Of a stretch of 64,000 nucleotides of DNA, positions 60,629 to 64,000 are shown in pieces; the stretch's first letter is position 1, and each line of letters opens with the position of its first letter. This DNA comes from an uncultured Bacteroidales bacterium. GTDB lineage: Bacteria > Bacteroidota > Bacteroidia > Bacteroidales > Paludibacteraceae. The notes below the pieces were generated by a model, which made no database searches, was not told where the DNA came from, and worked only from the letters and a program-made list of their open reading frames with translations. The position numbers and the translations under genes are program-made. The DNA is taken from contig CAKUUM010000004.1 of assembly GCA_934692905.1 (NCBI GenBank), forward strand, positions 1 through 64,000. The letters run 5' to 3'.

Positions 60629-61468
60629 ATGATTCCTCTGATTACATATATCGAAGCAGCCCTACGGGGCTGCTATGACGAGCATGAACTGCGCGACTTG
60701 GCATGGTGGGTAGCGGAAGAGGCTACGGGACAGAGCCGCACGGAACTGCTTACACGTTGCAAAGATACTGAAAATATACCGGATTTGGAAATCATATTGC
60801 ACAAACTGCGTCAGCATGAGCCTGTGCAGTATGTGTTCGGGCATACCGAGTGGATGGGTTTAGACCTCAAAGTAACCCCTGCGACACTCATTCCACGCCC
60901 CGAGACAGCAGAGTTGGCGGAGTGGGTATTGGAGATGTTTCCTATGCAAAAAAGCATGATTTCATCGGGTTCTCCCGTGTTGAAAGTAGCGGATATAGGT
61001 ACGGGTAGCGGATGTATCGCGATAGCCTTGAAACGGCATCGCCCCGAGTGGCATGTGGCAGGGATAGATGTGAGTAAGGATGCACTGGCGGTGGCACAAG
61101 AGAATGGTGTGCGTAACCACGCGGCAGTGGAATGGCAACAAAAGGACATACTGACCGATGAAATCGGGGATTTTGACATTATTGTGAGCAATCCCCCATA
61201 TATCTGTGAGCATGAACGCAGGTCGATGGACAGGCGGGTATTGGACTATGAGCCTGCAAGTGCTCTGTTCGTGCCCGACAATGACCCGCTACGGTTCTAT
61301 CGAAAGATAGCCGAGATACGGAAAGGACGGCACCTTTTCTTCGAAATAAACGAGGTATACGGCGATGAAATGTGCGATTTGCTGTCGGGATTAGGATATA
61401 ATGATGTGCAACTAAGACAGGATATATATGGAAAAGCGCGAATGGTCTATGGCAGAATTGCAGAGTAA
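60629..61468 (+). CDS. prmC: Release factor glutamine methyltransferase
   Basis: The 279-aa enzyme methylates the GGQ glutamine of release factors. It has the SAM motif VADIGTGSGCIAIAL (about 120-134), the NPPY catalytic motif in IIVSNPPYICEHE (about 188-200) and LIPRPETAELAEWV. I chose the ATG at 60629; the frame is open 34 codons further but runs back through the promoter and into ribD. Its end overlaps recX by 41 nt. Confidence 0.93.
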   Translation: MIPLITYIEAALRGCYDEHELRDLAWWVAEEATGQSRTELLTRCKDTENIPDLEIILHKLRQHEPVQYVFGHTEWMGLDLKVTPATLIPRPETAELAEWVLEMFPMQKSMISSGSPVLKVADIGTGSGCIAIALKRHRPEWHVAGIDVSKDALAVAQENGVRNHAAVEWQQKDILTDEIGDFDIIVSNPPYICEHERRSMDRRVLDYEPASALFVPDNDPLRFYRKIAEIRKGRHLFFEINEVYGDEMCDLLSGLGYNDVQLRQDIYGKARMVYGRIAE

Positions 61469-61877
61469 GGCCGAGGCATATTGTGCTCAGGCAGAACACT
61501 GCACATCGGAAATCATGGAGAAGATGCGCGTATGGGGCGCGACAAGAGTACAGGCAGAGCAGGTGACAGAGCGTCTGATTGAGGGAAAATACATCGATGA
61601 GGCGCGCTATTGCAGGGCATTTGTTCACGACAAACTGCTGTACCAAGGTTGGGGACGCGTGAAGATGCGGGCGGCACTGCAAGCCAAGCGTCTGCCGAGT
61701 GCGTGCATAGCCGCAGCATTGGAAGACATCGATGAAACCGAGTATTTTCGTGTATTGGAGAAAGTGATACAGAAGAAAAAAGGCAGTCCCGAGCAAGTGA
61801 TGCGCTTCTGCATGCAACGAGGGTTTGCGCTGAGTGAGATAAAGCATCTGATAAAAGGGCAGACAGGGGAGGAATAA
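61428..61877 (+). CDS. recX: Regulatory protein RecX
   Basis: The 149-aa helical protein modulates RecA. Family stretches are LIEGKYIDEARYCRAFVHDK, GWGRVKMRAALQAKRLPS and the C-terminal FCMQRGFALSEIKHLI. It overlaps the prmC end by 41 nt if the ATG at 61428 is used, or by 20 nt with the ATG at 61449. Pairing with prmC is common in Bacteroidales. Confidence 0.88.
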   Translation: MEKREWSMAELQSKAEAYCAQAEHCTSEIMEKMRVWGATRVQAEQVTERLIEGKYIDEARYCRAFVHDKLLYQGWGRVKMRAALQAKRLPSACIAAALEDIDETEYFRVLEKVIQKKKGSPEQVMRFCMQRGFALSEIKHLIKGQTGEE

Positions 61878-61926
61878 GTACGACATCCTCACGGTATCCT
61901 TACGACAAGGTCGGCGGAATCACATA

Positions 61927-61975
61927 CTAATCACATACTAACCACATACTAATCTCATACACTTAACCCGATGAC
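61927..61975. repeat. Inverted copy of the TTAGTATGTGA array
   Basis: CTAA starts at 61927, 61938 and 61949 (11-bp steps) and CTTAACCCGAT follows. Read in reverse it matches the element at 54003-54060 over both the array and the ATCGGGTTAAG head. Confidence 0.9.
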
Positions 61976-62137
61976 ATCAAGACCTCCTCTGACTCCCCCT
62001 TCAAGGGGGGAGGAGTTAAAATGAGTTTTTAATGATGTAGAAGTACCTTCCGCCCGCAGGGCGAATAACGACGCGAGCCGCATCGTCCCCAAAAGTCTTA
62101 TTCGCAAACACGTTAACTTTCTAAAACACACATGAAA

Positions 62138-62170
62138 AAGGGGCTGCCTAAACGTGTCAGGCAGCCCCTT
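62138..62170 (-). terminator. Intrinsic terminator of the M16 peptidase gene
   Basis: AAGGGGCTGCCT and AGGCAGCCCCTT form a perfect 12-bp stem with a 9-nt loop. On the minus strand it is followed by TTTC. Confidence 0.9.
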
Positions 62171-62220
62171 GGGGTATATACCAATGTATATTGGCAGGTT
62201 ATTTGTGTGTATCCGTGGCT

Positions 62221-64000
62221 TTATTCGGGCAGCATGACTACCTCGAACATATTGCCTGCGCTGACGAGTTTGCGCAGCATTGCCTGTACGGACTCTGCCG
62301 ACAGGGCACGTACTGCCTCGGGGTACCCAGTCAGGTAGTTCTCACCATAGGTGTAGTAACTATACAGAATGGTGTTGAGCCAATAGCCGTTCTTCTCGAG
62401 GTTCTCGTCGTAGTCCTTGAGCATGGACTCCTTCTCCTTGCCGAGGTCGGTTGCCAACGGACCGTTGTCGATGATGGTCTGCACCTCTTCGTGGATGATA
62501 CCCATCAGTTTCTCCTGCTTCTCGGGGTCGGTGTCGAACTGCATAAGCAACTCGGTCTCAGCCACAGGATTGCGGTACATACGACCTGCCACACCTACAC
62601 CATACGAACCACCCTCGCGCTCACGGATAGTCTCCAAGTAGCGGGTGCTGAGGATACGGCCTATCATGCGCACGTTGAGCATATTCTCCATGGTATAAGG
62701 AATATCATAGGAGGTGTACTGGATGAAGTTGGACGCCGTATGGGTGTGCATCTCGCGGGTGAAGTAGTTCTTCTGGATACCAGGGGTGACACGCACGTTG
62801 TTGTCCACAAACGAGTCTTTCTTCTTGGTGGTCTTCATGCCGCCAATCCATGTGCATACCATCTTTTGGAAAGCAGGGTCGGCGGGGTCGATGTTGCCCG
62901 TGAAGAAGAACGTGAAGTCGGCAGGGTTGGCAAAGCGCTGCTTGTAGAACGCAATCGCCTTGTCCATGTCCACAGCCGCGAGCATCTTCTCGTCCTGAAG
63001 GATAGTACGCGGCGAGTTGTTGGTAGCCATCATCTGGATAGAATCACTCCATGCGTATTTGGGGTTCGCCTCTTTGTTCTTGAGTTGGGTAGCCATGATG
63101 CCTTTGAGTGCCTCGAATGCCTTCTCGTCGCGGCGGGGAGCCGTGAAGTAGAGGTAGTTGAGTTGGAGCATGGTCTCGAGGTCCTTGATGTTGGAACTGC
63201 CGCTCATAGCGTCGGTGGTACCCGAGATAGACGGACTGACGCTCACATACTTGCCTGTAAGGGCTTTCTGCAACTCGGTCAGGCTGAAGTCGCCGATACC
63301 GCAGAACTCAATGATTTCCGTTGCAAACTGTGCGGATGGCAGGTCGTTGACATCTGCCACGGTGGAGGTACCACCAAACGAGCGAGCCGACATCAGTATC
63401 TCGTCCTGCTTGAAGGTGGTCGGTTTGAGGATGACGCGCACACCATTGGAGAGTGTCCACTCGGTGGTGCCAAGTGCCTCGTTGTAAGCCGTCCTCTTGA
63501 TTTTGCCTGCTTTGGGTGCCTTCTCCACCAAGGTGGTGCGGATAGCCTCCTCTACAGGCTCAGCGATTTTCCACTCCTTCGACTCAGCCAGAAGGTCGCG
63601 TATCTGCTGTTCGGTAGGCAGGTTCACGCTCTCTTTCTCGGGTGCGGTGATGGCAATAATCAGGTTCTCGTCGGTAATGAAGGACTTTGCCATCTGGTTG
63701 AGCATATCGAGGGTAATCATCTGGCGCAGCATAGGCAGGGTCTTGTTCTCCCATTCGATGCCAGGGATGACTTCATCGTCCAAGAAGTTACGGATATATT
63801 CGCGGGTGTAGGTGATGTTGCGTACCGAGTTGCGCTCGTTGTACTGCTTCTCGTAGGACGACTCCATCTCGGTCCACACACGGTCGAGTTCCGACTGGGT
63901 GAAGCCGTAGCGGTGCATCTTCTCCATCTGGGTGAGCAGATCTTTGTATGCCTGCGTCTCCTGACCATCCTTAGCCACATAGATAGCCACAAAAGCATCT
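62221..64000 (-). CDS. M16-family metallopeptidase, C-terminal part
   Basis: The frame is open to the window edge, so the N-terminus with the HxxEH zinc motif lies outside. The visible 593 residues cover the end of the first M16 half and a full inactive-type second half (TEWTLSNGVRVILKPTTFKQDEI, GGTSTVADVNDLPSAQFATEI, PADFTFFFTGNIDPADP, EREGGSYGVGVAGRMYRNP). Full proteins of this type are about 940 aa and are secreted in Bacteroidales. It degrades peptides; the substrate is unknown. Confidence 0.92.
   Translation of the reverse strand, partial: DAFVAIYVAKDGQETQAYKDLLTQMEKMHRYGFTQSELDRVWTEMESSYEKQYNERNSVRNITYTREYIRNFLDDEVIPGIEWENKTLPMLRQMITLDMLNQMAKSFITDENLIIAITAPEKESVNLPTEQQIRDLLAESKEWKIAEPVEEAIRTTLVEKAPKAGKIKRTAYNEALGTTEWTLSNGVRVILKPTTFKQDEILMSARSFGGTSTVADVNDLPSAQFATEIIEFCGIGDFSLTELQKALTGKYVSVSPSISGTTDAMSGSSNIKDLETMLQLNYLYFTAPRRDEKAFEALKGIMATQLKNKEANPKYAWSDSIQMMATNNSPRTILQDEKMLAAVDMDKAIAFYKQRFANPADFTFFFTGNIDPADPAFQKMVCTWIGGMKTTKKKDSFVDNNVRVTPGIQKNYFTREMHTHTASNFIQYTSYDIPYTMENMLNVRMIGRILSTRYLETIREREGGSYGVGVAGRMYRNPVAETELLMQFDTDPEKQEKLMGIIHEEVQTIIDNGPLATDLGKEKESMLKDYDENLEKNGYWLNTILYSYYTYGENYLTGYPEAVRALSAESVQAMLRKLVSAGNMFEVVMLPE

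Larger units (their letters stand above)
61878..62220. other. Gap between recX and the M16 peptidase with repeats
   Basis: No gene is seen. It contains an 11-bp array, a CTCCCCC/GGGGGAG hairpin (61993-62015), the GACGCGAGCCGCATCGTCCC word (near 62075) and the terminator of the M16 gene. Confidence 0.6.

Overview
The window is from a member of the Bacteroidetes, most likely order Bacteroidales. The evidence is a RagA/SusC plus RagB/SusD pair, BACON domains, BspA-type leucine-rich repeats, type IX secretion (T9SS)-like C-terminal tails, a UbiA/Maf pair, and many promoters of the Bacteroidetes form (TAnnTTTG at -7, sometimes TTTG at -33). I cannot name genus or species. Nothing looks like plasmid or phage backbone.

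Left part (1-14 kb, almost all on the minus strand). Two paralogous Cys-rich membrane proteins and a TPR protein precede a long phospho-signalling gene string read from 13853 down to about 4282. It holds a zinc-ribbon/FHA protein, a Ser/Thr kinase fused to FHA, an FHA membrane protein, an FHA-TM-trypsin protein, a PP2C phosphatase, a second membrane kinase, a secreted TPR/BACON protein, a HEPN-like protein and a small hypothetical. It looks like a eukaryote-like phosphorylation circuit that links the cytoplasm to the envelope.

Middle (14-33.6 kb). Two MNT nucleotidyltransferases, a 54-aa ORF overlapping a GNAT acetyltransferase, a decayed DUF4143 ATPase behind a 33-bp repeat, a tRNA-CAT and an OmpA/LysM-like protein come first. 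They are followed by housekeeping genes: pta-ackA, GH13 amylase, UbiA, Maf, LD-carboxypeptidase, two secreted proteins, a small lipoprotein, a PepSY-type membrane protein, PhoH and an HsdR_N-like protein. Then come a broken YefM/YoeB-like module and an intact YafQ-type module.

33.7-36.8 kb is the most striking region. It looks like a diversity-generating retroelement (DGR) target cassette: a secreted FGE/C-type-lectin-like protein with a variable-region-like 3' end rich in AAC/TAC codons, a hairpin 4 nt after its stop codon, an Avd-like four-helix protein, and a protein resembling MutS domain I. No reverse transcriptase and no template repeat is visible in the window, so the cassette would have to be served in trans or be a relic.

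37.5-58.2 kb looks like a peptidoglycan utilisation locus: SusC/SusD, a large N-acetylmuramoyl-L-alanine amidase, a DigH-like GHL10 hydrolase, a NamZ-like exo-muramidase, a GH20 hexosaminidase, an SGNH/esterase fusion, a DUF5018/DUF4623-like lipoprotein and a propeller-like secreted protein. Two of its transcripts carry the same palindrome just downstream of their promoters. The right end has an aminotransferase, ribD, prmC, recX and the C-terminal part of an M16 peptidase cut by the window edge.

Across the window, intergenic spaces are filled by short tandem arrays of unrelated sequence that share an exact 11-bp period. A second family has a 15-bp unit (TTTACGA words) and sits in gaps between co-directional genes. 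A third is a palindromic repeat, one copy of which lies inside the phosphatase gene.
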